A DNA stretch of 64,000 bases, taken from positions 2,356,001 through 2,420,000 of the forward strand of contig NC_002967.9 of assembly GCF_000008185.1 (NCBI RefSeq). Direction: 5' to 3'. Below the pieces are notes generated by a model. That model was not told where the DNA came from. It worked only from the letters and a program-made list of their open reading frames with translations, and made no database searches. Below, piece after piece: positions 8,874-17,434 of this stretch. Positions within the stretch are counted from its first letter, which is position 1. Every line of letters begins with the position of its first letter. Both the position numbers and the translations under genes were made by a program. Source of the DNA: Treponema denticola ATCC 35405 (GTDB lineage Bacteria > Spirochaetota > Spirochaetia > Treponematales > Treponemataceae).

Positions 8874-10424
8874 ATGGATAAAAAAAAGAACAAGGAAGTT
8901 TCAGGCTTCCTAAAAGGAGTTGAAAGGATCGGAAATAAACTGCCGCATCCTGCTATTATTTTCTTAATTTTAAGTATCATTGTAATCATCGTTTCTGCAC
9001 TCGCAGAAGCCTACGGTACCCCCGTTACCTACTTTGATGCAAAAAAGGGAAAAGAAGTTACTATCGGAGCTGTATCGCTTTTAAACCTTGACGGTCTTAG
9101 GTACATTCTAAACACCGCTACAAAGAATTTTACAGGCTTTGCACCCTTGGGAACGGTTTTGGTTGCTATGCTCGGTGTAGGTGTTGCAGAGTGGACAGGA
9201 CTTATCAATACCTCTCTTAAAAAACTTCTTTCGGGTGTTCACCCCAGACTTTTAACTGTTGTTGTTGTTTTCGCAGGTATTATGAGCAATATCGCTTCAG
9301 ACGCAGGATACGTTGTAGTTATTCCCCTTGGAGCCATCGTATTTGCTAATGCAGGCCGCCATCCGATGGCAGGTCTCGCAGCCGCTTTCGCAGGTGTTTC
9401 GGGAGGTTTCTCTGCCAACCTCGTGCTCGGTACAATCGATCCGCTTTTGACAGGCATCACTGTTGAAGCCTTACATAATGCAGGAATGGATATAGCTATC
9501 GACCCGACATGTAACTGGTTCTTTATGATTGCTTCCACCTTCCTTCTTACGGTTGTAGGTACATTTGTTACGGAAAAAATTGTTGAAAAAAACTTAGGCA
9601 CATATAACGGCTCATACAAGCCGGATAATATGCCTGTTTCCGATGTTGAAAACAAGGGATTGAAACTTGCAGGTATTTCGGTTTTGATTATGGCCGTTAT
9701 TTTAATTATCGGCCTTTTCGGTCTTCCCAAGCTCCCCGGTCTTGCAGTTTTAAGAGAAATCGATCCTAAAACAGGGGAATGCTCAATTTCAAACTTTATG
9801 CACGGAGGTCTTTTGCCGGTAATTCTTTTAATCTTCTTGATCCCCGGTCTTATCTACGGAAAGAAAACAGGAAAGATTAATTCTTCACATGACCTCGTTA
9901 AGGGTATGTCGCATGCCATGAGCTCGATGGGCGGTTATCTCGTATTGAGCTTTTTCGCTGCACAGTTTGTAAACTACTTCGGAAAAACAAACCTCGGAAC
10001 AATCATTTCGGTAAACGGTGCAAACTTTTTAAAGAGCATCGGCTTTACAGGCTTGCCGCTTATAATCTCCTTCGTTATTATTTCGGCCTTCCTTAACCTC
10101 TTCATGGGCTCGGCTTCTGCAAAGTGGGCTATTATGGCTCCTATCTTTGTTCCCATGATGGTAAACCTCGGCCTTTCACCTGCCTTAACACAGGTTGCAT
10201 ACCGAATCGGAGATTCAAGTACAAACCTCATCACTCCCTTGATGAGCTATTTTGCAATGATTGTTGTATTTATGAAAAAATACGATGAAGATTCCGGTCT
10301 TGGAACATTGATTTCAACCATGCTGCCCTATTCAATAGCATTCTTGCTTTCATGGATAGGCCTCATGATTATTTGGTACATCTTCGGTCTGCCCCTCGGC
10401 CCCGGAGCATTTATCCACATCTAA
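8874..10424 (+). CDS. AbgT-family transporter
   Basis: A 516-residue inner-membrane transporter with about 12 membrane segments. Family hallmarks of the AbgT (p-aminobenzoyl-glutamate / MtrF-YdaH) group are visible: the N-terminal LKGVERIGNKLPHPAIIFL, the hairpin-containing stretch VVIPLGAIVFANAGRHPMAG, and the C-terminal MGSASAKWAIMAPIFVPM followed by YRIGDSSTNLITPLMSYF. Members import p-aminobenzoyl-glutamate or export sulfonamide-like folate antagonists, so the substrate here is not certain. TAGGAG lies 6 nt before the ATG. The gene is monocistronic, with its own promoter and a strong terminator. Confidence 0.9.
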   Translation: MDKKKNKEVSGFLKGVERIGNKLPHPAIIFLILSIIVIIVSALAEAYGTPVTYFDAKKGKEVTIGAVSLLNLDGLRYILNTATKNFTGFAPLGTVLVAMLGVGVAEWTGLINTSLKKLLSGVHPRLLTVVVVFAGIMSNIASDAGYVVVIPLGAIVFANAGRHPMAGLAAAFAGVSGGFSANLVLGTIDPLLTGITVEALHNAGMDIAIDPTCNWFFMIASTFLLTVVGTFVTEKIVEKNLGTYNGSYKPDNMPVSDVENKGLKLAGISVLIMAVILIIGLFGLPKLPGLAVLREIDPKTGECSISNFMHGGLLPVILLIFLIPGLIYGKKTGKINSSHDLVKGMSHAMSSMGGYLVLSFFAAQFVNYFGKTNLGTIISVNGANFLKSIGFTGLPLIISFVIISAFLNLFMGSASAKWAIMAPIFVPMMVNLGLSPALTQVAYRIGDSSTNLITPLMSYFAMIVVFMKKYDEDSGLGTLISTMLPYSIAFLLSWIGLMIIWYIFGLPLGPGAFIHI

Positions 10425-10442
10425 TCGATTTTACGATTATCT

Positions 10443-10494
10443 AAAAATAACCCCGCCTTGCCGTCTTTTGAACGGCCGTGCGGGGGTTATTTTT
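10443..10494 (+). terminator. Intrinsic terminator after the AbgT-family gene
   Basis: The left arm AAAAATAACCCCGC pairs with GCGGGGGTTATTTTT (one bulged G), with a small inner stem CCGT/ACGG in the loop and a U-tract at the end. Its right arm merges with the start of the 94-bp repeat described separately. Confidence 0.85.
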
Positions 10495-10580
10495 AAAAAT
10501 CCCATGAGTCTTTTGCATTTCCAGTTATCGGTATTTTCTTGCCGAGGAATGTAGGCTTCACATTGAACATTACCAAAAAG
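10487..10580. repeat. 94-bp perfect direct repeat, copy 1
   Basis: Identical base for base to 11955-12048 (offset 1468 bp). It holds the 3' end of the SanA-like gene. The copies flank the toxin-antitoxin segment, so recombination between them would delete about 1.47 kb. Confidence 0.95.
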
Positions 10581-10666
10581 CATGTAGATGTTTATGCCTG
10601 CAATTCCTATTAAAATTAAAGCAAAAAGAAAAATAATGCATAAGGTTATTTTTTTTATGGGTCCAG
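10493..10666 (-). pseudogene. Internally deleted copy of the SanA-like gene
   Basis: This stretch joins the last ~88 bp of the SanA-like coding sequence (100% identical to 11961-12048) directly to its first ~85 bp (about seven mismatches to 12549-12634). Exactly 500 bp equivalent to 12049-12548 are missing. Both deletion ends carry AAG, a 3-bp microhomology. Because 500 is not a multiple of three the reading frame is broken. The copy is therefore non-functional. Confidence 0.9.
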
Positions 10667-10798
10667 TCTATAACGGGAGCTGTACAAGGCGACCCATTGC
10701 AGCAAGCACAAGCACCGAATGGATCGAAATTGGCCATCCCCTTTGGGCAAATGAGTGAAACGGAGAAATTTCTTTACAAAAACAGTTGGAGTATGTAA
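10661..10798 (+). pseudogene. C-terminal fragment of an unidentified protein
   Basis: A 45-codon open stretch with no start codon ends at TAA 10796. It reads like the tail of a real protein (for example AVQGDPLQQAQAPNGSKLAI and FGQMSETEKFLYKNSWSM). It begins exactly where similarity to the SanA-like copy ends, so it looks like debris joined by rearrangement. I do not recognise the family. The remaining stretch to 10920 shows no clear gene. Confidence 0.4.
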
Positions 10799-10920
10799 CA
10801 TAATAAAATACTCCTTAGCTATTTATATTTCAATCCTGAATTAGTTAAAGCCCCTTGGAAAATAGAAATACTTTGCCCAGAGAATTCCAAGAGTTCTACA
10901 AGGTAATCCAGAGGAGTTAT

Positions 10921-11268
10921 TTAAGTTGGAAATAAGTTCAGTTTAAGAAAGACTCCTTCCAGGAAAAGCATGTATCTTCCTGGTTGATATTCACCCATTG
11001 AAAAGATAATCAACAAATCATCTTCATTTAAGTAATAAACCTGTAATCGCTGCTCTTTTGTCACAATATTGGATATGCCATCTGATTCCAGATGCAATTT
11101 ATTTATTACATCTTGTTTGACCGGACAGTCTATTAATTTATGTGGAGTAATGTCATCCACAATAAATAACACAGATTTTCCCTCTATATTTAATTGAAAA
11201 TCTTTATCGAATAGTCCATCCTCAATGCCATCGAACAATTTTGTTCTTTTGAATTCTAAAAGTCTCAT
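10921..11268 (-). CDS. Hypothetical protein, third gene of the toxin-antitoxin unit
   Basis: A 115-residue protein, probably cytoplasmic, with no signal peptide or membrane segment. The sequence alternates charged and hydrophobic residues (GKSVLFIVDDITPHKLIDC, LNEDDLLIIFSMGEYQPGR) and suggests a small beta-rich fold. I recognise no family. Its ATG overlaps the toxin's ATGA stop by 4 bp, so it is translationally coupled to the toxin gene. A role as an accessory protein in the unit is inferred from position only. Confidence 0.6.
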   Translation of the reverse strand: MRLLEFKRTKLFDGIEDGLFDKDFQLNIEGKSVLFIVDDITPHKLIDCPVKQDVINKLHLESDGISNIVTKEQRLQVYYLNEDDLLIIFSMGEYQPGRYMLFLEGVFLKLNLFPT

Positions 11269-11628
11269 CTTCGCTCAATTTTTCCACTATTTAATAATCC
11301 GTCGATTCCACCCTCAGAAGCAGGAATCTCATATTGTATACCTCCGCAAACCACATGAATAATTGTAACAGTTAAAGTATCTTCATCAACTGCGTAAAAG
11401 ATTGAATAATTACCTACACTAAAGAATCTTATCCCACGAGATAACCATGGTTCTTTTGGATATCCTATGATACCGAGACGGCATAAAATTCAAGTCTTGC
11501 ATTGCTTCATAAAGACGGTTAAAAACGGCATCGGCATTAATTTTTGATTTTAAATTATTTAATATGTAAGAATAAATACTGCTTAAATCTTCTTTTGCTT
11601 GATCTGAAATAACAACTTGATATTTCAT
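11265..11628 (-). pseudogene. RelE/ParE-type toxin, frameshifted
   Basis: The first part (from ATG 11628) reads MKYQVVISDQAKEDLSSIYS and continues to MPSRYHR, a typical ParE/RelE start, but meets a stop at 11419. The expected C-terminal half, including LSRGIRFFSVGNYSIFYAVD and TLTVTIIHVVCGG, is intact in a different frame and ends at the ATGA shared with the next gene. The frame change lies near 11468, just after RYHR. Toxins of this family cleave mRNA on the ribosome (RelE) or poison gyrase (ParE). The lesion would abolish the C-terminal half unless it is a sequencing error or a programmed shift. Confidence 0.8.
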
Positions 11629-11864
11629 TAAATAAACCTTGACTTTATTTCTTCAAAAGCATCGTTTAAAGGAGTTACATTTCCATTAATCATATCGGTA
11701 AAACCTTTATTCATATTGGCTTCAAATTCTTCATCCGATTCTTTTAAAAGAGACATCTTTTCGTGTCCATATTGATACATTAAAAACTGCACATATTTGG
11801 AAATATCCTCCAAACAAACATCCGGTAAGGTTTTTATCTGTTCAACAAGAGTTTCATACGACAT
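11628..11864 (-). CDS. Antitoxin of the RelE/ParE unit (DUF2281-like)
   Basis: A 78-residue acidic protein starting SYETLVEQIKTLPDVCLEDI after its Met, resembling small DUF2281/addiction-module antitoxins with an N-terminal helical DNA-binding or dimerisation segment and a C-terminal toxin-binding tail. ATG 11864 is chosen over the upstream in-frame TTG 11879 because GGAGG (11874-11870) sits 5 nt before it. Its TAA stop shares one base with the toxin ATG. Such antitoxins normally repress their own promoter, but no operator was identified here. Confidence 0.7.
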   Translation of the reverse strand: MSYETLVEQIKTLPDVCLEDISKYVQFLMYQYGHEKMSLLKESDEEFEANMNKGFTDMINGNVTPLNDAFEEIKSRFI

Positions 11865-11954
11865 AGATTCCTCCGTCAATATAAACTAACTATGATTATT
11901 TTATCGTAAATATCCGTTTTTTTCAAGTTCATTTTTTAGCTTTATTTTTACGCT

Positions 11955-12048
11955 TTATTTTTAAAAATCCCATGAGTCTTTTGCATTTCCAGTTATCGGT
12001 ATTTTCTTGCCGAGGAATGTAGGCTTCACATTGAACATTACCAAAAAG
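11955..12048. repeat. 94-bp perfect direct repeat, copy 2
   Basis: Identical to 10487-10580. This copy is the native 3' end of the intact SanA-like gene plus 6 bp beyond its stop. Confidence 0.95.
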
Positions 12049-12641
12049 AAGGTTTTTACCCTTGCTAGAGCTTCTCTTATTTCCCAGCTGATACGGGTTT
12101 CCCTGCTGTACCTTAAAACCTCAGGAGCTTCATAGGCTATAACATCGAGGCCTAGTTTTCTTCCTATGTAGACGGCTCTTGCGGTATGGAAGGCCTGTGT
12201 TACCACAACGGCATCTTCAATACAAAAGATTTCCCGGGCACGGTACATTGTTTCATAGGTAGAAAAACCAGCATGATCCATAAAGATTAGATTCTCATCA
12301 GTGCCGTAAACATCCTGCATAAAAATACGCATTCTGTTTACCTCATCATAACCCTTTCTTCCGTGGTCGCCTGAAATCAAAACTCTTTCAGCTTTTTTGT
12401 TTTTTAAACAATTTACGGCGGCCTCGATCCTATCCCTCACAACATGTGAAACCGTGTTTTTATATACCTTAGCTCCGGGTACAATCACAACATATTTTTC
12501 CGGCAAGGCGGAAATGTTTTTATAAATATAAGGTTTTGAATAGCTAAGCATGTAGATGTTTATACTTACAATTCCTATTAAAATTAAAGCAAAGAGAAAA
12601 ATAATGCATAAGGCTATTTTTTTTATGGGTTTAGATTTCAT
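11961..12641 (-). CDS. SanA/YdcF-family (DUF218) membrane-anchored protein
   Basis: A 226-residue protein with one N-terminal membrane helix (residues 8-32) and a DUF218 domain: YVVIVPGAKVYKNTVSHVVRD, LISGDHGRKGYDEVNRM, FMDHAGFSTYETMYRAREIF and VVVTQAFHTARAVYIGRKLG. This set of motifs is typical of SanA, which affects envelope permeability (vancomycin exclusion) in enterobacteria by an unresolved mechanism. TAGGAG precedes the ATG, and a TATAAT box lies at 12672-12667. A broken duplicate sits 1.4 kb downstream. Confidence 0.85.
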   Translation of the reverse strand: MKSKPIKKIALCIIFLFALILIGIVSINIYMLSYSKPYIYKNISALPEKYVVIVPGAKVYKNTVSHVVRDRIEAAVNCLKNKKAERVLISGDHGRKGYDEVNRMRIFMQDVYGTDENLIFMDHAGFSTYETMYRAREIFCIEDAVVVTQAFHTARAVYIGRKLGLDVIAYEAPEVLRYSRETRISWEIREALARVKTFFLVMFNVKPTFLGKKIPITGNAKDSWDF

Positions 12642-12717
12642 GTAACCGTGAGCTCCTACGGCTTATATTATACCATAAAAGGCCGAATATGTGTATGGAT
12701 GCAGGTTTAAACGACAA

Positions 12718-12747
12718 TTGTTTTATTTACTCCAAATATGTTATAAT
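12718..12747 (+). promoter_or_regulatory. Sigma-70 promoter for the PD-(D/E)XK protein
   Basis: TTGTTT (12718-12723), 18 nt, TATAAT (12742-12747), followed by a short leader with AAGAAGG before ATG 12769. Confidence 0.6.
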
Positions 12748-12768
12748 GGCAAGGAAAAGAAGGCGAAT

Positions 12769-13647
12769 ATGGAAAAAATAAAATGTCCGAAGTGTAAGTC
12801 CATTATGCAGGAATTTGATATCAAATCAAAAAAAGTCTCAAAATACGAGGATTGTATCAGGCGTTGTATACAGTGTCAAATCGGAGCATCAAATGCTCAG
12901 ATAAATCCTACCTTTATTTATAAAGATTACAGAAATAATATTCCTAGCAATTTATTAGAACATCTGAATGAGACTCTTGAAAAAACATTAAACACAACCA
13001 ATAGAGAAAATAAAAAAATTAAACTGGGGTTTTCCACATCCGAGGATGCCGTCAGCTGGATATTCATTAAATATTTTCTTGTAAATGATAAACTTCCTGT
13101 CTTGCAAAAAATCTTAAATTTGGAAGATGAAATTTCGGAAATTCTAATGTGGGGAGTTCCTCAAATAAATCGTGATTTGGGATGTACGGAAAATTTAAAA
13201 CATATCTGTGACAGCCTCGGAGAAGACAAAAAATATTACACAGAACCGGATATTATAATTATCACAAAGTCTGAATCAGTGTTTGTAGAAGTAAAAGTAA
13301 AATCCGGAAATGATAAGCAAGCAGCAGACAATAGAAATTATGATAAATACTTATTGGATAAATTTTATACCGATATTGAAGCGGCAAAAAAATCATCATA
13401 TTATGAATTAATCAGAAATTGGACTATAGGAAATATATTTGCAGAAAATAATTTTAAACTGATAAATCTCGCTCCCCAAAAATTATTTTCTAACGAGAAT
13501 CAAGATTCCGATTTTAAATTATTTATAAATTCATTGAAAAACAGCCGAAACTTTATTCAATTATCATGGGAGGCGGTATTTAAAAACCTAAAGGAATCAG
13601 ATATTGAAGAATATTTTTACAATGAACTGGAAAAAAGAATATTTTAA
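12769..13647 (+). CDS. Zinc-ribbon plus PD-(D/E)XK nuclease-fold protein
   Basis: A 292-residue protein. ATG 12769 follows AAGAAGG, and the longer frame from 12691 would run through the promoter. The N-terminus has a zinc-ribbon pattern: C6-x2-C9 and C33-x2-C36 (also C29). The middle region fits a PD-(D/E)XK active site: E92 in a helix (TSEDAVSWIF), D161 (EPDIIII), then E174-V-K176 (VFVEVKVKSG). A lysine- and asparagine-rich helical C-terminus follows. This combination suggests a DNA-cleaving or DNA-binding protein. Base composition is more A+T-rich than the helicase gene downstream, and the gene lies beside a rearranged toxin-antitoxin patch, which fits mobile or defence DNA. Nuclease activity is an inference. 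Confidence 0.65.
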   Translation: MEKIKCPKCKSIMQEFDIKSKKVSKYEDCIRRCIQCQIGASNAQINPTFIYKDYRNNIPSNLLEHLNETLEKTLNTTNRENKKIKLGFSTSEDAVSWIFIKYFLVNDKLPVLQKILNLEDEISEILMWGVPQINRDLGCTENLKHICDSLGEDKKYYTEPDIIIITKSESVFVEVKVKSGNDKQAADNRNYDKYLLDKFYTDIEAAKKSSYYELIRNWTIGNIFAENNFKLINLAPQKLFSNENQDSDFKLFINSLKNSRNFIQLSWEAVFKNLKESDIEEYFYNELEKRIF

Positions 13648-13701
13648 TACCGATTTTTAAATTCAGCCTAGCACCATCAATCAATCCCTTCAATTCTTCC
13701 C

Positions 13702-13730
13702 TTGTACAATCCGTAAAAACATGGTACAAT
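13702..13730 (+). promoter_or_regulatory. Sigma-70 promoter for the PcrA-like helicase
   Basis: TTGTAC (13702-13707), 17 nt, TACAAT (13725-13730), about 50 nt before the TTG start codon. Confidence 0.65.
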
Positions 13731-13780
13731 GCAAAGCCTTAGCTTAACTGAAAGGTTTTTAATTTTTTGGGAGGATTGTT

Positions 13781-16018
13781 TTGGCTCAACCGGATTATTT
13801 GAACATTCTTAATGAAGAGCAGCTTTCGGCTGTTAAGCATCAGGGTTCTCCTCTTTTGATTCTTGCGGGAGCGGGCTCGGGAAAGACCCGGGTTATTACC
13901 ACCAAGATTGCATACCTTATTGCCGAACATAATATCGAGCCTGAACGAATCCTCGCCGTAACATTTACAAACAAGGCTGCCAAAGAAATGTCCGAAAGAG
14001 CATCTAATCTGGATAAAAGAGCAGAGCGGGCAATGATCCGAACCTTTCACTCCTTCGGAGCGTGGATCTTGCGTATGTATGCGGAATGGGCAGGGCTTTC
14101 ACATAATTTTACAATCTATGATGATGACGACGCTCTTTCCCTTTTAACCCAAGCCTCTCCCGCCCTTACAAAAAATGCGGCCCGCGGTATCATAAAAAAA
14201 ATTTCGCGTGCAAAGGATTATTGCCTTCTCCCCGATGATCCGCTTTTGCAGGAAGTTGATCCTAATCCAGAGTTTGCAAAAATCTATGCCGACTATCAAA
14301 AGAGACTAAAAGAAACCGGAAACGTAGACTTCGGGGATCTCATCATGATTCCTGTTATGCTCTTAAAAGAAAATCCGCAAATCAGAGCCTCTATTCAAAA
14401 CCGATTTTCCGTAATAATGGTCGATGAATATCAGGACTCGAACATAGCCCAATTTGAATTCTTAAAAGTCCTCACAGGAGAAAATACCTATATCTGTGTT
14501 GTAGGAGATGATGACCAATCTATCTACCGTTTCCGCGGAGCCGAAGTTCAAAACATATTAACCTTTGCCGATACTTTTAAAAACACGAAGATAATAAAGC
14601 TCGAAAAAAATTACCGCTCATATTCGGAAATTCTTGCGGTCGCAGATTCCGTCGTAAAAAAGAATACGGGCCGTCTCGGTAAAACCCTTGTTGCCGAAAG
14701 AGGAAAGGGACAAAAGCCTCATATTTATTTTTTGCCCAATCAGGAAACCGAGGCAGAACTTTGTGCCCGCCTTATATCGCAAGAGGTCGAAAACGGAGGA
14801 GCATATTCCGACTGGGCTGTCTTGTACAGGACTAACGCCCAATCCTTAAATTTTGAAACGGATTTTTTACACAAAAAAATTCCATATCAGGTCATAGGCA
14901 CCTTAAAATTTTATGAGCGGGAAGAAATAAAGGATGCTCTTGCCGTTCTTGCCCTTATTTCAAACGGAAGGGACGAGGTGGCTTTAAGGCGCATCATAAA
15001 CAAGCCTGCACGAGGTGTAGGAGAAATTACTCAAAAAAAATTAATTGATCTTTCTCGAGAACTTATGTTCTCTCAAAAAAGCGATGAACTCATGTTGGAG
15101 TCCAAGGACGATTACATCTCGGCCATGTCTGTGCTTATGAATTCGGTCTCCCTCACAAAAAAAGCCAAGGATGGCCTAAAGAATTTTTTAAACACCATAA
15201 AGGAATTACGCAGTATAATAGAAGCCGGAGACATCTTTTTTAAAAAAGAAGAACCAAAGGGCGAAGGCTTGGCTCCTTTTATCTATGAGGTTTTAAAACA
15301 ATCGGGCTTTGCCGAATATTACGAATCGGTAGACTCGGCTTCCGGCACCCAAAAGACTGCAAACTTAAACGAGCTTGCAAACACTGCCTCGCTCTACGAT
15401 TTTTCGGTAAAGGGCTTGAGCGAATTTTTAGAGCACATCGAATTGGATAGAAGCCTTGCCGAGTCCGAAGAAAAAAAAGATTCCGTAAATCTCATAACCA
15501 TTCATAACACAAAAGGCTTGGAATTTAAAAACGTAATTATCACGGGCCTTGAAACGGGAGTCTTTCCCCGCGACAACGGAAACTTTGATGAGCTTGAAGA
15601 AGAAAGAAGACTTATGTATGTAGCCTGCACCCGTGCAAAGGATGCACTCTACATGACAAGCTGCTCCTCGCGCCGCCTATACGGCAGCCTGACATTTACC
15701 CAGCCAAGCCGCTTTATCTTTGAAATAGATAAAGACCTAGTAAACATCTCGGAGGCTTCATCTCCTTATTCTACTTTTTCAGGCAGCTTCGGGAAACAAA
15801 TCCCTGCCGATTTTAGCACAAAAAAAGAAGAACATCCCCTCCTTTCCAAATGGAAGAAGGGAGAAAAAATTTATCACGACGATTACGGCTACGGGGCAAT
15901 AATTAAGGCCGATATTTCAAGCGGAGAACTTGTAGTAAACATCCAATTTGAAACCGGCCTTGTAAAACGCTTTATGCCCGAATATCAGGCAAACGATATG
16001 ACAATAATAAAAGATTAA
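13781..16018 (+). CDS. pcrA: UvrD/PcrA-family ATP-dependent DNA helicase
   Basis: A 745-residue superfamily-1 helicase with all expected motifs: Q-motif LNEEQLSAV, Walker A AGAGSGKTRV, Ia TFTNKAAKEM, II VDEYQDSN, III VVGDDDQSIYRFRGA, IV YRS, V TIHNTKGLEFKNVI and VI EEERRLMYVACTRAKD. The C-terminal segment (KGEKIYHDDYGYGAIIKADI) resembles the Tudor-like tail of PcrA that binds RNA polymerase. It unwinds 3'-5' during repair and removes stalled replication or transcription complexes. The start is TTG, fixed by GGGAGG six nt upstream. Its stop overlaps the convergent symporter stop through a shared TTAA. Confidence 0.94.
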   Translation: MAQPDYLNILNEEQLSAVKHQGSPLLILAGAGSGKTRVITTKIAYLIAEHNIEPERILAVTFTNKAAKEMSERASNLDKRAERAMIRTFHSFGAWILRMYAEWAGLSHNFTIYDDDDALSLLTQASPALTKNAARGIIKKISRAKDYCLLPDDPLLQEVDPNPEFAKIYADYQKRLKETGNVDFGDLIMIPVMLLKENPQIRASIQNRFSVIMVDEYQDSNIAQFEFLKVLTGENTYICVVGDDDQSIYRFRGAEVQNILTFADTFKNTKIIKLEKNYRSYSEILAVADSVVKKNTGRLGKTLVAERGKGQKPHIYFLPNQETEAELCARLISQEVENGGAYSDWAVLYRTNAQSLNFETDFLHKKIPYQVIGTLKFYEREEIKDALAVLALISNGRDEVALRRIINKPARGVGEITQKKLIDLSRELMFSQKSDELMLESKDDYISAMSVLMNSVSLTKKAKDGLKNFLNTIKELRSIIEAGDIFFKKEEPKGEGLAPFIYEVLKQSGFAEYYESVDSASGTQKTANLNELANTASLYDFSVKGLSEFLEHIELDRSLAESEEKKDSVNLITIHNTKGLEFKNVIITGLETGVFPRDNGNFDELEEERRLMYVACTRAKDALYMTSCSSRRLYGSLTFTQPSRFIFEIDKDLVNISEASSPYSTFSGSFGKQIPADFSTKKEEHPLLSKWKKGEKIYHDDYGYGAIIKADISSGELVVNIQFETGLVKRFMPEYQANDMTIIKD

Positions 16019-17286
16019 GAATCCTTTTCAATCATATCAGACATATCGGCAACACAATAGGTACAGACCAAGTCTCCCGCAACGTTGTTCATCGTTTCAA
16101 ACATATCGAGGATTGGATTGATACCGAGGGCGAGTCCGACTATAATAGCAATCTGGCCCGGATCCAAATTCATATTCTGCAAAATAATGAATAAGAGCAT
16201 TAAGCTGCCGCCCGGAACACCGCCTGCACCTACCGAGGCAAGGACTGTCGTAATTACCAAAACCAAAAGGGCTGTAAAACCGATATCCGCCCCGAACATA
16301 TTGGCAGCCAAAACAGCAAACATAGGTAAGTGAACACATACCCCGTCCATATTTACGGTCGAGCCTAGGGGAAGGGCGAATGATGAAAGGTTATCGCTTA
16401 TGTGCAAGTTTTCTTTTGCCGTTCTCAAAGATACGGGAAGAGAAGCGGCAGAGCTTCGGGTAACAAAGGCAGTAAGCATGGGTTCGCGTATCTGCATCAT
16501 AATCTTAATCGGGTTCTTGCGTGTCGAAACGGCAATCATTATGGGATAAACAATGAAGACCATTGCAATAATACCGAGAACAACACCCAATGTAAGCATT
16601 ATATATGGGCCGAAAAGTTTTGAACCGTATTGTGCAAAGTTTACAGAAGTTAAACAAAACACACCTATGGGCGAATAAGCCAATATCCAGTCAACCATCT
16701 TAAATACGGTTTCCTTACAAGTTTCAACGATATTTAAAAATAACTTTGCACCTTCCTGTAATTTTGCATCATTTTTCTCGGAAATTATTTTTAAAGCAAT
16801 ACCGAATGCAATAGCAAAAACAATGATAGCCAAGAAGTTTCCTTGAGCAAGGGCTTTAAAGGGATTTTGGAACATATCTAAAAATACATCTGCAAGAGAG
16901 CCTGCAGAAGCCGGAGCAATCTCGGCTGAACCCATACTCATTAGGCTCGCCCATTCTGAGTGTGAAGTTCCCGATCCCGGATTAAAGGCAAGGGCAAGAA
17001 AAGATCCTACAATCGCTGCAAACAATGAGGTAACAAAATACCAGACTACAACCTTAACTCCTATCTTACCGAATTCCTTTGTCGGCAAAGAAGCAGCACC
17101 GGAAATAAGAGACAAAAAGATAACCGGAATAACGATCATCTTTAACATAGATACAAGGATATTTCCAAAAGGCGATACCCAAGTTACATAACCGCCGACA
17201 TCTACACCTGTTTGCCAAAGGACGATACCGACAACCAAACCAATGATGAATGCTATAAAAATCATCCATACAAGCTTTTTATTCAT
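16015..17286 (-). CDS. Dicarboxylate/amino acid:cation symporter (DAACS/SLC1 family)
   Basis: A 423-residue sodium- or proton-coupled symporter with eight membrane helices and two re-entrant hairpins. Key family motifs are AFVTRSSAASLPVS in hairpin 1 and LPLGSTVNMDGVCVHLP in helix 7, corresponding to the serine-rich and NMDGT motifs of GltP/GltT. The region ASVGAGGVPGGSLMLLF is hairpin 2. Substrates in the family are glutamate, aspartate, serine/threonine or C4-dicarboxylates, and the sequence alone does not decide. GGAGG precedes the ATG. Confidence 0.93.
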   Translation of the reverse strand: MNKKLVWMIFIAFIIGLVVGIVLWQTGVDVGGYVTWVSPFGNILVSMLKMIVIPVIFLSLISGAASLPTKEFGKIGVKVVVWYFVTSLFAAIVGSFLALAFNPGSGTSHSEWASLMSMGSAEIAPASAGSLADVFLDMFQNPFKALAQGNFLAIIVFAIAFGIALKIISEKNDAKLQEGAKLFLNIVETCKETVFKMVDWILAYSPIGVFCLTSVNFAQYGSKLFGPYIMLTLGVVLGIIAMVFIVYPIMIAVSTRKNPIKIMMQIREPMLTAFVTRSSAASLPVSLRTAKENLHISDNLSSFALPLGSTVNMDGVCVHLPMFAVLAANMFGADIGFTALLVLVITTVLASVGAGGVPGGSLMLLFIILQNMNLDPGQIAIIVGLALGINPILDMFETMNNVAGDLVCTYCVADMSDMIEKDS

Positions 17287-17434
17287 TAGCTTCCTCCTAT
17301 TTTTAAGACCAAGAAAACCTTAGTCAAAGCTATTATAATCTTACCATTGAATAACCGAATTTTCAAGTTTTTATTTACTTTTTTCCATATTTATGTTACA
17401 GTACCGGACATATAAGTATTCGTTGGAGGATTTT

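Noticed and set aside
10846-10932. Plus-strand short frame ending near the hypothetical gene (EFYKVIQRSYLSWK)
   Set aside because: Under 30 codons, no start codon, and another frame looks equally plausible.
13650-13720. Minus-strand protein-like stretch before the helicase gene (DCTREELKGLIDGARLNL)
   Set aside because: Short, no start codon, and it coincides with the helicase promoter; too little to call a gene remnant.
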